NCBI GenBank assembly: GCA_017938405.1
Contig: JAGBBP010000024.1
Location: forward strand, 1 to 64,000
Length of the DNA stretch: 64,000 nt
Direction: 5' to 3'
From: Lachnospiraceae bacterium
GTDB taxonomy: Bacteria; Bacillota; Clostridia; Lachnospirales; Lachnospiraceae
The stretch's first letter is position 1. Each line of letters starts with the position of its first letter. A program made the position numbers and the translations under genes. The notes beneath the pieces were generated by a model. It saw only the letters and a program-made list of their open reading frames with translations. It ran no database searches and was not told the DNA's origin. Of this stretch, positions 23,873-32,038 are shown in pieces.

Positions 23873-24142
23873 ATGTTTCGTATGTGGTGTAAGCTTTGGA
23901 AAGACAATCATTTAATAAAAGATATGGTGGTGGAAAACGACAATCCGGACGTAAACCGCACAAAGAAAATCTTTGCCGCCATCGATACCGTCTGCTACGA
24001 ATTTGATTTATCCAAGCCCATTTGGCTGGATTCCACTGTGGCGGATTTTAAAAAGCACGACAAAACCCGGTTCTATCAGGACAATTTCGTGGACAAGATT
24101 GACTTTGACTATCTGGAAATCCATGTTATAGAAGAAGATTAA
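23873..24142 (+). CDS. Small conserved-looking protein of unknown function
   Basis: 89 residues, acidic, with an AAAGGAGG site before the ATG. The sequence (MFRMWCKLWKDNHLIKDMVV ... DYLEIHVIEED) has no recognised motif and no membrane segment; it seems a compact alpha/beta domain with conserved aromatic positions. It stands alone, between the operator at 23749-23785 and the promoter of the next gene. An ATGATACAGT -10-like element precedes it with TTGTTT 17 bp upstream, similar to the peptide-operon promoter. Function not recognised. Confidence 0.65.
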   Translation: MFRMWCKLWKDNHLIKDMVVENDNPDVNRTKKIFAAIDTVCYEFDLSKPIWLDSTVADFKKHDKTRFYQDNFVDKIDFDYLEIHVIEED

Positions 24143-24169
24143 GAAATTCGACAAAATAGGACTAAAGTC

Positions 24170-24199
24170 TTGCCTATCTTTATGCCGATGTAGTATACT
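24170..24199 (+). promoter_or_regulatory. Promoter of the membrane-protein gene
   Basis: TTGCCT (24170-24175) and TATACT (24194-24199) with an 18-bp spacer, 65 bp before the start codon. Confidence 0.6.
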
Positions 24200-24264
24200 G
24201 TATGTAAGATAAACGAAAACGTATAATTTTGTCCGGGAAATAACTTAACAAAGGAGATGTTCTC

Positions 24265-25029
24265 ATGGCAGAAGCAAAAAAGAAAAAAATCGTTTCCGCA
24301 TCTACGGGCAAGGAAGTATCCGGCTCCCGTAAAAAGGCAACTGTAAAAAAGCAGGCCGCTCCGGTGGGTAACGCAACCGGCCTTCGCGTCGGCGCAATCC
24401 TTCTCTGGGTAGCAGCCATCGCCTTCGAATTACTGGCTTGGTTCGTTTTCATCGGCAAGGTAAATTTAACGTTCCTTCCGGTTATGGCACAGCTCATCGG
24501 CTTTTTGGTACTGGATTTAATCTGTGTGATTATCGGTTCCTTACTCTGGAAAAAGGCAAACCACATCAAGCCGGCCAGCGAAAAGAATAAGACCTTGTTC
24601 TGGATTTGGAATAACATGGGCCTGATTGTTTGTGCCTTTGCTTTCGTTCCGTTTATCATTCTTGCATTAACCAATAAGAATGCCGACAAGAAGACCAAGA
24701 CCATCGCTGTCGTTGCCGCAACTATCGCTCTTTTAATCGGTGGTGCTACCAGCATTGAGTACAACCCGGTATCCGCAGAACAGCAGCAGGCTGCTATGAC
24801 CGCCATCGAAGGCAAGGTACTTTGGGCTCCGTTCGGCAAGGTATATCACATCGATGAGACCTGCCAGGCACTGAATCAGTCCGAGACCCTGACCGAAGGT
24901 ACCGTAGAAGAAGCCATCGCAGACGGTCGTACCCGTCTCTGTGCATTCTGTGCAAAGAGAAACGACGTGGAAGGCGTTGTAACCGACCAGAATGTGGATG
25001 AAGTAGAGCTGGAAGATACGGCAGAGTAA
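24265..25029 (+). CDS. Membrane protein with C-terminal His/Cys zinc-like motif
   Basis: 254 residues. A Lys/Ala-rich, basic N-terminus (residues 1-35) precedes four hydrophobic segments at about 41-62, 70-93, 110-132 and 146-166. The C-terminal part contains KVYHIDETCQAL ... EEAIADGRTRLCAFCAK, a YH-x4-C ... C-x2-C pattern like the Ada-type or competence-nuclease-associated zinc modules that follow membrane or signal sequences. No enzyme is recognised. GGAG precedes the start, a consensus-like promoter lies at 24170-24199 and a strong terminator follows, so it is monocistronic. Confidence 0.7.
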   Translation: MAEAKKKKIVSASTGKEVSGSRKKATVKKQAAPVGNATGLRVGAILLWVAAIAFELLAWFVFIGKVNLTFLPVMAQLIGFLVLDLICVIIGSLLWKKANHIKPASEKNKTLFWIWNNMGLIVCAFAFVPFIILALTNKNADKKTKTIAVVAATIALLIGGATSIEYNPVSAEQQQAAMTAIEGKVLWAPFGKVYHIDETCQALNQSETLTEGTVEEAIADGRTRLCAFCAKRNDVEGVVTDQNVDEVELEDTAE

Positions 25030-25051
25030 ACAATCATAAAAGAAAGTATTT

Positions 25052-25085
25052 AAGCGGAAGCCCCTATGGACTTCCGCTTTTTATT
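25052..25085 (+). terminator. Intrinsic terminator
   Basis: AAGCGGAAG (25052-25060) and CTTCCGCTT (25071-25079) form a 9-bp stem followed by a T-rich run. Confidence 0.9.
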
Positions 25086-25125
25086 TCTTCAAGCACGGGT
25101 TATCCCACAAAAGGGCGCCTTTCTT

Positions 25126-25386
25126 CCCTTTTTACGCCTTGCGATTCGGAATTTATAAAAAGGGTGTCGGGCTAAAAGGAAAGTTCTGTTTTGCATTTCC
25201 CGAAGGGGCGCGTACTTAGCGCAGTCGAAATCACCTCTTAGAAAAGACTGGGCGCGAGGTCGCCCCCGAGCGTCCTAGTCGTTCTTAGAGGAAGTTTGAC
25301 GAAGCGTTGCGCTCAGCAAAACAAACTATCCTTTTAGCCCGACAACCGTCTAACAACCCAGAAGCGCAAGGCAGACATAAAAAGGG
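25126..25386. repeat. 261-bp palindromic element between a terminator and SRP RNA
   Basis: Nested inverted repeats: CCCTTTTT-N2-GCCTTGCG (25126-25143) with CGCAAGGC-N6-AAAAAGGG (25365-25386); a perfect 15-bp pair at 25166-25180 and 25329-25343; GTTTTGC with GCAAAAC; and CCTCTTAGAA with TTCTTAGAGG near the centre. The right arm ends in the U-tract of the SRP RNA terminator, and the left arm is an inverted copy of that. There is no reading frame. Architecture is like the four elements at 27636, 32039, 57551 and 62560, but the core sequence is not shared. Confidence 0.7.
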
Positions 25387-25406
25387 CCGCCCCACTTTCG
25401 TGGGAC
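25379..25406 (-). terminator. SRP RNA terminator
   Basis: On the minus strand GTCCCAC-GAAA-GTGGGGC forms a GNRA-capped stem, then CGGCCCTTTTT. It follows the SRP RNA 3' end by about 20 bases. Confidence 0.7.
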
Positions 25407-25427
25407 AGCTCCTGACATTCTTCAAAG

Positions 25428-25691
25428 ACCGTGCGCCTTGCTTTGAACGCCCGTCACAATCGTTACTCTGACAGTTAACTCGGCTCCGGCAACCTTACGG
25501 CACACGGAAGGTTTCGCTTAGTGCTGCTCCATTCCTGACCTGACACGGTTCACGAATTTCCGTTGCGCAAGACCAAAGCGTCAACATCACTTATCAAAGC
25601 CGGCATCGCAACAAAGCGCCCGAGGCAAAGCATCACCCCTGCTGTAGCGGATTGCAGGTACAGGGCACCGCTAACTCCCCGGCTGCACGGT
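25428..25691 (-). ncRNA. ffs: Signal recognition particle RNA, large (Bacillus-like) type
   Basis: About 264 nt. The ends ACCGTGC and GCACGGT pair. Minus-strand segments match Bacillus scRNA closely: GTGCCCTGTACCTGCAATCC in the Alu domain, TTGCGCAACGGAAATTCGTG, and the S-domain core GTCAGGTCAGGAATGGAGCA with AGCAGCACTAAGCG, the symmetric loop and GGAA-like tetraloop region bound by Ffh. The RNA assembles with Ffh (and HBsu-like protein) to target membrane proteins. A consensus promoter lies exactly one start-site distance upstream. Confidence 0.95.
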
Positions 25692-25698
25692 AATTCTC

Positions 25699-25727
25699 AG
25701 TATACTTACTTTTTGCCCTGCTGTCAA
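25699..25727 (-). promoter_or_regulatory. SRP RNA promoter
   Basis: On the minus strand TTGACA (25722-25727) and TATACT (25699-25704) with 17-bp spacing, placing the start at about 25692, the RNA's predicted 5' end. Confidence 0.85.
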
Positions 25728-25779
25728 GGGCGTAATTCGGAAAAATCCAATTGACATTTTTTGCTTTTCGACAAAGTCT

Positions 25780-27561
25780 CTACACAACTACCGTCCGCGC
25801 ATCACCCGTAAGGGGATTCCTTGTCTCATAATCAAACAACACAAACCCGGGCTCTTTTTCCTCTTTTATTGCATCTCTTCCCGGCATTTCCCACACCGGA
25901 TAGAAAAACGGCTCCAAATGAGTCAGTCGCGCCAGCTGCTTGGAATCATACGACCTATACTCCGGCAGAAACTTGCGTTCTTCTTCTTCCTTTCGATAAA
26001 ACTCACGAATAATATCTCTGTACGGTTGCAATTCTATTGCAAAGGACGGTCGACTCTTTACATTTTCCCGCAAATACATATCATAAGTCAAAAGTTCCCG
26101 GTACACTGCCTCATGTACTGCATCCTTTTCACAGGCAAAAGAAAGCAAAACCTGATAGCGGTAACTTCTGGCCGGACTGTTTACAAAGTAACCCTTCTCC
26201 TCATAAAACTCCGCCAACGCCTCATACATGGAAAAAGGCGACACAAACGCCTGCTCCAGAAAGCGCAACGTATGCACAAACTGATTGCTGTTATAGTAAA
26301 GTTCCACCATTTCTTCGATGCGCTTTAATTTACGTACCTCGTTGAAAGAAAGCCATTTGGTAAACAGCACTTCGTAAGGAGCTTTCTCCGTATAACAAAT
26401 GCCGAATTCTTCCGCCCGGTCCGCCATCTCGGAACCCTTTAATACCTTTAAAAAACCAAGTTGCAACTGTTCCGGGCGCATCTCATAGACCCGGTCAAAG
26501 GATCGTCCGAAGCTTTCATAATCCTCATGCGGCAATCCCGCAATCAAATCCAGATGCTGATGCACATTTTTTCCTTCATTTATCCGGGCCACAATGCGCT
26601 CCAGCTTGTCCACATCCATCTTCCGGTGAATCGCCTCTAACGTTTCCGGATTTACGGACTGTACTCCGATTTCCAGTTGCACCAGCCCCGGCCGCATCCG
26701 GGAAAGAAGGAGAAGCTCCTCTTCATTCAGTAAATCCCCCGCAATTTCGAAATGAAAATTCGTTACGCCGTTATCATGCTCTAAAATATATTGCCAAATA
26801 GCCGTAGCGTGGGCATGGTTGCAATTGAAAGTCCGGTCCACAAACTTCACTTGTTTTACCTTATGGTCCAGAAAAAATTGCAGCTCCTTTTTCACCGTAT
26901 CCAAATCCCGCAACCGCACCTGTTTATCAATGGAACTTAGGCAATAACTGCACCGGAACGGGCAACCTCTGCTTGATTCATAATATATAATCCGGTTTTC
27001 AAAGGGAGATAACTCCTCATACAAAAACGGCAATCCGCTCATGTCCGTCAACTCCCGCGGAGCAGTATATCCGGTCCGCAGACAAAGACCCTTGATTCCG
27101 GAAAAGTCCCCTTCCGTTGTCCCTGCAAAGAAAATGCCTTCTCCGTCACGCTCCATATCGGTTTTTTCAATGCCTACATAATAAGAAAGCAGTTCCCGAA
27201 AGGTCTCCTCCCCTTCTCCCACCATAACGCCGGTCACCTCCGGATGTGCGGAAAGCACCTTCGGAGCATCATAGGACACCTCCGGTCCCCCCAGCCAGAT
27301 ATCCGTATGGGGCAACAACTTCTTCAGTTCTTTCGTCAGCTCAAACACCATCCGGATATTCCAAAGATAACAGGAAAAGCCCAAAACATCCGGCTTTCTC
27401 TTATAAATATCCCCCAGAATCTCCGAAAATTCATGATTTATGGTATACTCCGCCAGTTCAATCTGTTTCTGTAATTCCGGTCCGGCATATGCCCGCAAAC
27501 TGTACAACGCCGGATTGGAGTGAATATATTTTGTATTTAACGCCACCAAAAGAAATTTCAT
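25780..27561 (-). CDS. B12-binding-type radical SAM protein (DUF4080)
   Basis: 593 residues. Residues 1-150 form the cobalamin-binding-type Rossmann domain (KFLLVALNTKYIHSNPALY; DVLGFSCYLWN; WLGGPEVSYDA; GVMVGEGEETF), though the DxHxxG motif of true B12 binders is not evident. The radical SAM core has CPFRCSYC (C-x3-C-x2-C) at about residue 200 and GVQSVNPETLEAIHRKMD. A C-terminal DUF4080-type region of about 200 residues follows. The substrate is unknown. The gene is monocistronic, with a promoter 45 bp upstream. Confidence 0.85.
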   Translation of the reverse strand: MKFLLVALNTKYIHSNPALYSLRAYAGPELQKQIELAEYTINHEFSEILGDIYKRKPDVLGFSCYLWNIRMVFELTKELKKLLPHTDIWLGGPEVSYDAPKVLSAHPEVTGVMVGEGEETFRELLSYYVGIEKTDMERDGEGIFFAGTTEGDFSGIKGLCLRTGYTAPRELTDMSGLPFLYEELSPFENRIIYYESSRGCPFRCSYCLSSIDKQVRLRDLDTVKKELQFFLDHKVKQVKFVDRTFNCNHAHATAIWQYILEHDNGVTNFHFEIAGDLLNEEELLLLSRMRPGLVQLEIGVQSVNPETLEAIHRKMDVDKLERIVARINEGKNVHQHLDLIAGLPHEDYESFGRSFDRVYEMRPEQLQLGFLKVLKGSEMADRAEEFGICYTEKAPYEVLFTKWLSFNEVRKLKRIEEMVELYYNSNQFVHTLRFLEQAFVSPFSMYEALAEFYEEKGYFVNSPARSYRYQVLLSFACEKDAVHEAVYRELLTYDMYLRENVKSRPSFAIELQPYRDIIREFYRKEEEERKFLPEYRSYDSKQLARLTHLEPFFYPVWEMPGRDAIKEEKEPGFVLFDYETRNPLTGDARTVVV

Positions 27562-27605
27562 GGTTTGTACCTCTCTTTTTTCTGCCGGTTTCTCTCATTA
27601 TTTCT

Positions 27606-27633
27606 ATTATACCACATTGTTTTTCGAAAGCAA
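27606..27633 (-). promoter_or_regulatory. Promoter of the radical SAM gene
   Basis: On the minus strand TTGCTT (27628-27633) and TATAAT (27606-27611), spacer 16. The -35 box abuts the palindromic element starting at 27636. Confidence 0.65.
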
Positions 27634-27635
27634 AA

Positions 27636-28068
27636 GGGGCATCGCAGGAAAATGCGCGCCGGCACCGGGTGTGGCGGACTCTTGCGTAATCCTTGCAGAT
27701 ACACAAAAGTCGGTCTCATATATTTTTTTCCGTTCTTTTGAAATAGCCGGTGACTTTCGCATTATTCTCTTTGAACTTTACGTAGGATAGTAGACTTTCT
27801 TATTACTTCGCTTATCCGGCAGCAACGCACGGACAGGAGGTCCGGGCGAGCCCGCCATAAGGCATGGATGCCGCATCAGGGCGGTTGCGTCACTTAATCG
27901 TTTGTATGGCGAAGTAATTAGAAAGACTCTATCCGAAGTACGAGAAAAGAGGATGATGCGAAAAGCACCGGCTCATTCATATCCGTTAAAAAGAAAATAT
28001 ATGAGACCAACTTATTTTATATGCTAACAAGCAAGAGTGGGGGCGTCGCATTTTCCTGCTACGCCCCC
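27636..28068. repeat. 433-bp structured palindromic element, copy 1
   Basis: The whole interval folds back on itself. Outer arms pair CGCAGGAAAATGCG (27643-27656) with CGCATTTTCCTGC (28047-28059). Inner pairs are ACTCTTGC with GCAAGAGT, a long A/T stem near AGTCGGT, and GGATAG-TAGACTTTCTTATTACTTCG with CGAAGTAATTAGAAAGACT-CTATCC. The centre holds a CGGAC-AGGAG-GTCCG hairpin and a CCCGCC/GGGCGG hairpin. Positions 27820-27896 are identical to 32231-32307. The right end is a terminator-like hairpin (GGGGGCGT with ACGCCCCC) after murG, and the left end is its near-complete inverted copy. No coding frame. Confidence 0.85.
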
Positions 28069-28080
28069 GTCTGTTCGTTT

Positions 28081-29145
28081 TTATTTGGATAAGGTCTTTA
28101 TCATCTCCGTAATGGTTTCAATTGCGCTGTTAAGCTTACTTTCATTCATTGCCGTTACATACTTTTCACGGTTTTCGAACACCTCATTTACCGCCGCAAG
28201 CAGCGTCTCATTGGTAACCTCCTCTTCCTTTAACACGTAGGAGAAGCCCTGACGCTCAAAGGACTCGGCATTTAAAATCTGGTCGCCGCGACTGGCAGCC
28301 GCCGACAGCGGAATCAAGATATTCGGCTTTTTTAATGCCAAAAGCTCGCAGATGGCATTGGCTCCCGCACGGGATACAATAAGATCCGCTGCCGCAAACA
28401 AATCCTTTAATTCTTTGTTGATATATTCAAACTGCACATATCCTTCTTTGCCGTTGTAGGCTTCATCCGTTTTTCCTTTGCCGCAAAGGTGAATCACCTG
28501 AAACTGCTGTAACAGGGTCGGCAACAACCCACGGATTGCATTGTTCACCGAAGCCGCTCCCGTACTTCCTCCGATAACCAGAAGCACCGGCTTATTTGCC
28601 GTGAATCCGCAGAAATCCAGACCCTTAATCTTATTTCCGGTAAACAGTTCCTTTCGAATCGGAGATCCGGTCAGAACCGCCTTTTCCTTCGGAAGATAAT
28701 TTAAGGTCTCCGGAAAATTGGCACATACCTTGGTTGCCGACGGAATGGCCAGTTTATTAGCCAGACCCGGCGTAATGTCGGACTCGTGGATGATACACGG
28801 AATCTTACACTTTTTTGCCGCCAGTACCACCGGTACGGATACAAAACCCCCCTTGGAAAAAACAATATTCGGCTTTATTTTCTTCAACAGCTTTTTCGCC
28901 TGAAAGTAGCCCTTTACCACCTTAAACGGGTCGGAAAAATTCTTCGGATCAAAGTAACGACGCAATTTCCCGGAAGAAATGCCGTAATAGGTCACTCCCT
29001 GCTCCGTAATCAAGTCCTTTTCGATGCCTTCATAAGAACCGATATAAGAAATCTCATACCCGGCCTCTTTTACTGCCGGAAATAACGCTATGTTCGGTGT
29101 TACGTGACCGGCAGTTCCTCCACCGGTAAAAACAATATGTTTCAT
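28081..29145 (-). CDS. murG: UDP-GlcNAc:lipid I transferase MurG
   Basis: 354 residues. MurG adds GlcNAc to lipid I to make lipid II on the cytosolic membrane face during peptidoglycan synthesis. Visible motifs: N-terminal [14 protein letters not shown] (lipid-pyrophosphate loop), [28 protein letters not shown], second-domain [13 protein letters not shown], and the UDP-binding [27 protein letters not shown]. It lies outside a division cluster, following a TSCPD-domain gene by 6 bp with GGAGGG overlapping that gene's stop. The palindromic element follows it. Confidence 0.92.
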   Translation of the reverse strand: MKHIVFTGGGTAGHVTPNIALFPAVKEAGYEISYIGSYEGIEKDLITEQGVTYYGISSGKLRRYFDPKNFSDPFKVVKGYFQAKKLLKKIKPNIVFSKGGFVSVPVVLAAKKCKIPCIIHESDITPGLANKLAIPSATKVCANFPETLNYLPKEKAVLTGSPIRKELFTGNKIKGLDFCGFTANKPVLLVIGGSTGAASVNNAIRGLLPTLLQQFQVIHLCGKGKTDEAYNGKEGYVQFEYINKELKDLFAAADLIVSRAGANAICELLALKKPNILIPLSAAASRGDQILNAESFERQGFSYVLKEEEVTNETLLAAVNEVFENREKYVTAMNESKLNSAIETITEMIKTLSK

Positions 29146-29151
29146 AAGGCT

Positions 29152-29391
29152 TTATGCCCTCCATTCCTTTAATGCCTTGGCAAGTTGATCCGGACAAGAC
29201 GTGCCCTTAAAACCACACTTGATTCCTTCCAGTCTGGAAACCACTTCGTCTACCGGCATTCCTTTTACCAATGCCGCTACCCCCTGGGTATTTCCGTTGC
29301 AACCGCCGATAAACTTTACCTCTTTCACGACTCCGTCTTCTACTTCGAAATCAATGGCCGACGAACAGGTTCCGGATGTTTTATATCTCAT
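29152..29391 (-). CDS. TSCPD domain protein
   Basis: 79 residues, a stand-alone TSCPD domain (TIGR03905-like). Features: TSGTCSSAIDFEVEDG, FIGGCNGNTQGVAALVKG, and the family-naming TSCPDQLAKAL, with four Cys likely binding metal. The domain is known as a C-terminal module of class II ribonucleotide reductases, but stand-alone forms have no settled role. AAGGAG precedes the ATG; murG follows 6 bp later, so the two are co-transcribed. Confidence 0.85.
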   Translation of the reverse strand: MRYKTSGTCSSAIDFEVEDGVVKEVKFIGGCNGNTQGVAALVKGMPVDEVVSRLEGIKCGFKGTSCPDQLAKALKEWRA

Positions 29392-29510
29392 ATTCTATGC
29401 TCCTTTTCTATTCTTGTGCATGTTTCTTTTATTCCGTCTCTATTTCTTCAAATCTGCACTTATTATACGAAAACGTTCCGAGAAAATCAAGCAAAATCAC
29501 AGAAAGTTCA

Positions 29511-29539
29511 TTGTGCTTTTCCTTGTTTTATGCTAAACT
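29511..29539 (+). promoter_or_regulatory. mtnN promoter
   Basis: TTGTGC (29511-29516) and TAAACT (29534-29539) with a 17-bp spacer, about 78 bp before the start codon. Confidence 0.5.
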
Positions 29540-29616
29540 TAAGAAAAATGTCGGTTCTTCTCCTGTCCGCTTTTCTTTTCCCACGGACAAATACCCGGAA
29601 CCGCAAAGGAGCTTTT

Positions 29617-30318
29617 ATGAAGAAACTCGGAATTATCGGCGCAATGGAAGAGGAAGTTGCGCGTATTAAAGAAGCTATGACAGATGTACACATTACCGAA
29701 CGTGCTTCCCTGACCTTTTACGAAGGCATGTTACAAGGTTTGCCGGTAGTTGTGGTTCGCTCCGGTATCGGCAAAGTAAATGCCGCCATCTGTACCCAGC
29801 AATTAATTGATTTATTCGAAACCGATGCCATCATCAACACCGGCATTGCGGGCTCTTTAGATGCCTCCATCGACATCGGTGATATCGTTCTTTCCACCGA
29901 TGCCCTGCAGCACGACATGGATGCAGTGGCCTTCGGTTACGAAGTAGGGGTGATTCCGCGCATGGATACCTCTGTGTTTGTAGCGGATGAAGCGCTTCGT
30001 ACTTTGGCCGGCGAAGTTTGCCGTGATGTGAATCCGGAAATCACCGTCCACGAGGGACGTATCGTCACCGGCGACCAATTTATTGCGGACAAGGCAAAGA
30101 AAGACTGGCTTGTATCCACCTTCCACGGTATGTGTACCGAAATGGAAGGCGCAGCCATCGCCCAGACTGCACATAACAACAAGATTCCGTTCTTGATTAT
30201 CCGCGCCATTTCCGACAAAGCAGATGATTCCGCAAGCGAGGATTATCCAACCTTTGAAGCAAAGGCCATTACCCATACGGTAAATTTGGTATGTGAATTT
30301 GCCAAGCGTTTGGCATAG
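29617..30318 (+). CDS. mtnN: 5'-methylthioadenosine/S-adenosylhomocysteine nucleosidase
   Basis: 233 residues from the ATG at 29617 (AAAGGAGC upstream). The longer open frame from 29185 runs through the promoter and is rejected. It hydrolyses MTA and SAH to adenine plus the thio-sugar, recycling methionine and relieving methyltransferase inhibition. Motifs: GIIGAMEEEVARIK (catalytic Glu), VVVRSGIGKVNAA, NTGIAGSLD, EGRIVTGDQFI, TEMEGAAIAQTAH (ribose-binding Met-Glu) and RAISDKADD (catalytic Asp). A strong terminator follows. Confidence 0.95.
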   Translation: MKKLGIIGAMEEEVARIKEAMTDVHITERASLTFYEGMLQGLPVVVVRSGIGKVNAAICTQQLIDLFETDAIINTGIAGSLDASIDIGDIVLSTDALQHDMDAVAFGYEVGVIPRMDTSVFVADEALRTLAGEVCRDVNPEITVHEGRIVTGDQFIADKAKKDWLVSTFHGMCTEMEGAAIAQTAHNNKIPFLIIRAISDKADDSASEDYPTFEAKAITHTVNLVCEFAKRLA

Positions 30319-30342
30319 GACTTACTTTTTGTCATATTCACG

Positions 30343-30373
30343 GTGCTGCTACAGTTTTGTGGCAGCACTTTTT
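30343..30373 (+). terminator. Terminator after mtnN
   Basis: GTGCTGC (30343-30349) and GCAGCAC (30362-30368) with TTTTT. Confidence 0.88.
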
Positions 30374-30471
30374 CACATTTTTTCTCGGTTTTTGTGAAAA
30401 ATTGCAACCAAACGGAAGATTTGGGTAGTTATATCAGTGAAAGAGCTCTTATCAAACCAAGGGAGGGAACC

Positions 30472-31038
30472 ATGGAAGACAAAGAAATCATAGATTTGTA
30501 CCTGGACAGAGATGAAACCGCTATTTCCGCCACCGCAAAAAAGTACGGAAATTACTGCTATACTGTCGCCTACAACATCTTATACAACAAAGAAGATGCC
30601 GAAGAAAGCGTAAATGATACCTACTTAGGGGCATGGAACAGTATTCCTCCCCACAAACCGGAGGTACTGTCCTCGTTTCTCGGAAAAATCACCCGGTATG
30701 TCAGTTTGAAACGACACCGTGACAAGCAGGCACAAAAGCGAGGCGGTGGCGAGTTCTCTCTTGTATATGAGGAGTTGGCAGACTGTATTCCCGCAAACTA
30801 TGACATTGACGACGAATTGGAAGCAAAGGAAATTGCAACTTACATCAATACCTTTCTTTCCGCATTACCTCCCCCGGAGCGTCACGTCTTCATCTGCCGT
30901 TACTGGTACTTTGACAGTATTGCTTCCATTTCCCATCAATTCGGATTTCGGGAAACGAAAGTCAAATCCATGTTATTCCGCACCCGTACGAAACTTCGAA
31001 ATAAATTGATAAAGGAAGGTGTTATGATTGAATATTGA
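30472..31038 (+). CDS. ECF-like RNA polymerase sigma factor
   Basis: 188 residues from the ATG at 30472 (GGGAGGG upstream). Region 2 is at about residues 25-85 (YTVAYNILYNKEDAEESVNDTYLGAWN), with a short linker and region 4 at about 125-180 (PPERHVFICRYWYFDSIASISHQFGFRETKVKSMLFRTRTKLRN, quoted only as the HTH span). This is the two-domain ECF arrangement. The gene overlaps the next one by 11 bp, and that gene has the form of a membrane anti-sigma factor, so they are a regulatory pair. The AAATTGCAACC sequence upstream could be a self-recognised -35 box; that is inference. Confidence 0.88.
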   Translation: MEDKEIIDLYLDRDETAISATAKKYGNYCYTVAYNILYNKEDAEESVNDTYLGAWNSIPPHKPEVLSSFLGKITRYVSLKRHRDKQAQKRGGGEFSLVYEELADCIPANYDIDDELEAKEIATYINTFLSALPPPERHVFICRYWYFDSIASISHQFGFRETKVKSMLFRTRTKLRNKLIKEGVMIEY

Positions 31039-32035
31039 CAAACTGACTGATGCCATCGGACTGGTTGATGACAACATGATAAAAGAGGCAAAAGAAACAA
31101 AGAAAAAGTCCATCGGTTTTCCGGTTCAAAAACTGGCCGTTGCCGCCGTCGCGGCCCTTATCTGTTTCAGCTCGGTTCCTGCACTTGCAGCTGCCGATGT
31201 GAAACCGGCATACAACCTGCTCTACAGTGTTTCTCCGGCCCTTGCCCAGAAATTGAAACCGGTAAACCTCTCTTGTGTGGATCAAGGCATTCAAATGGAA
31301 GTAGACTCCGCTTATATTCACGACGATACCGCGGAAGCAATCATTTGCATTCAGGATTTAACCGGAGACCGGATTGATGAAACCGTAGACTTATTTGACA
31401 GTTACTCCATTCGCAATATAAAAGACAGCGCAGCCACCTGCAGCCTGCTGGATTACAATGAGGCCACCGGCGTTGCTGCCTTTGCGGTTCGGATGGAACA
31501 GATGAACGGTTCCTCTCTGGCCGGAAATAAAGTTACCGTTTCCCTATCCAAGCTTTTATGCAAAAAAGAGCAGTTTAACGGAACATTAGAGGATATCAGC
31601 CTTTCTTCCGTTACCGACACGCCTGTTCTTACGGATAACGTTAAAATCCGTGGGGGCGGAGGCGCTCCTCGACCGGATAATGCCATATTTTTACAACCTG
31701 CGTCCTCCCCTGTTTCCACTCCGCTTTCCGGTATCTCCGTCAGCGGTCTCGGTTATGAAAACGGAAAGCTTCATATCCAGATTTGCTACGAAGACATCGG
31801 AAACACAGATAATCACGGCTGGATTTGGTTACAGGATAAGAACGGAGAATTGTTGGACTGTTCCTATGATGTCAGCTTTTGGAACTCTTCCCTTACCGAC
31901 AGCTATGATGAGTATATTTTCGAACTGCCTTACGAAGAACTGGAAAACTATAAGATATACGCGGAATTTACAAACAGCGGTCTATTAATTGAAGGAGACT
32001 GGCAGATTACCTTCCCTATGGAACAGATAAAATAA
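31028..32035 (+). CDS. Putative membrane anti-sigma factor with extracytoplasmic sensor
   Basis: 335 residues with a TTG start at 31028, overlapping the sigma gene's last codons; AAGGAAGG lies upstream. Residues 1-35 are a short Lys-rich cytosolic segment (MNIDKLTDAIGLVDDNMIKEA), followed by one transmembrane helix at about 37-56, then a large extracytoplasmic region resembling DUF4179-type anti-sigma proteins: a first domain to about 170, and a second from about 205 (GLGYENGKLHIQICYEDIGN) with an Ig-like strand pattern. The short cytosolic part would hold the sigma factor. The stimulus is unknown. Confidence 0.72.
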   Translation: MNIDKLTDAIGLVDDNMIKEAKETKKKSIGFPVQKLAVAAVAALICFSSVPALAAADVKPAYNLLYSVSPALAQKLKPVNLSCVDQGIQMEVDSAYIHDDTAEAIICIQDLTGDRIDETVDLFDSYSIRNIKDSAATCSLLDYNEATGVAAFAVRMEQMNGSSLAGNKVTVSLSKLLCKKEQFNGTLEDISLSSVTDTPVLTDNVKIRGGGGAPRPDNAIFLQPASSPVSTPLSGISVSGLGYENGKLHIQICYEDIGNTDNHGWIWLQDKNGELLDCSYDVSFWNSSLTDSYDEYIFELPYEELENYKIYAEFTNSGLLIEGDWQITFPMEQIK

Positions 32036-32038
32036 AAA

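Noticed and set aside
23707..23907. 66-codon minus-strand frame
   Set aside because: No ribosome site; it covers the repeat operator and overlaps the start of the better supported plus-strand gene.
25563..25754. Plus-strand frame of 63 codons
   Set aside because: Lies antisense to the SRP RNA and its promoter.
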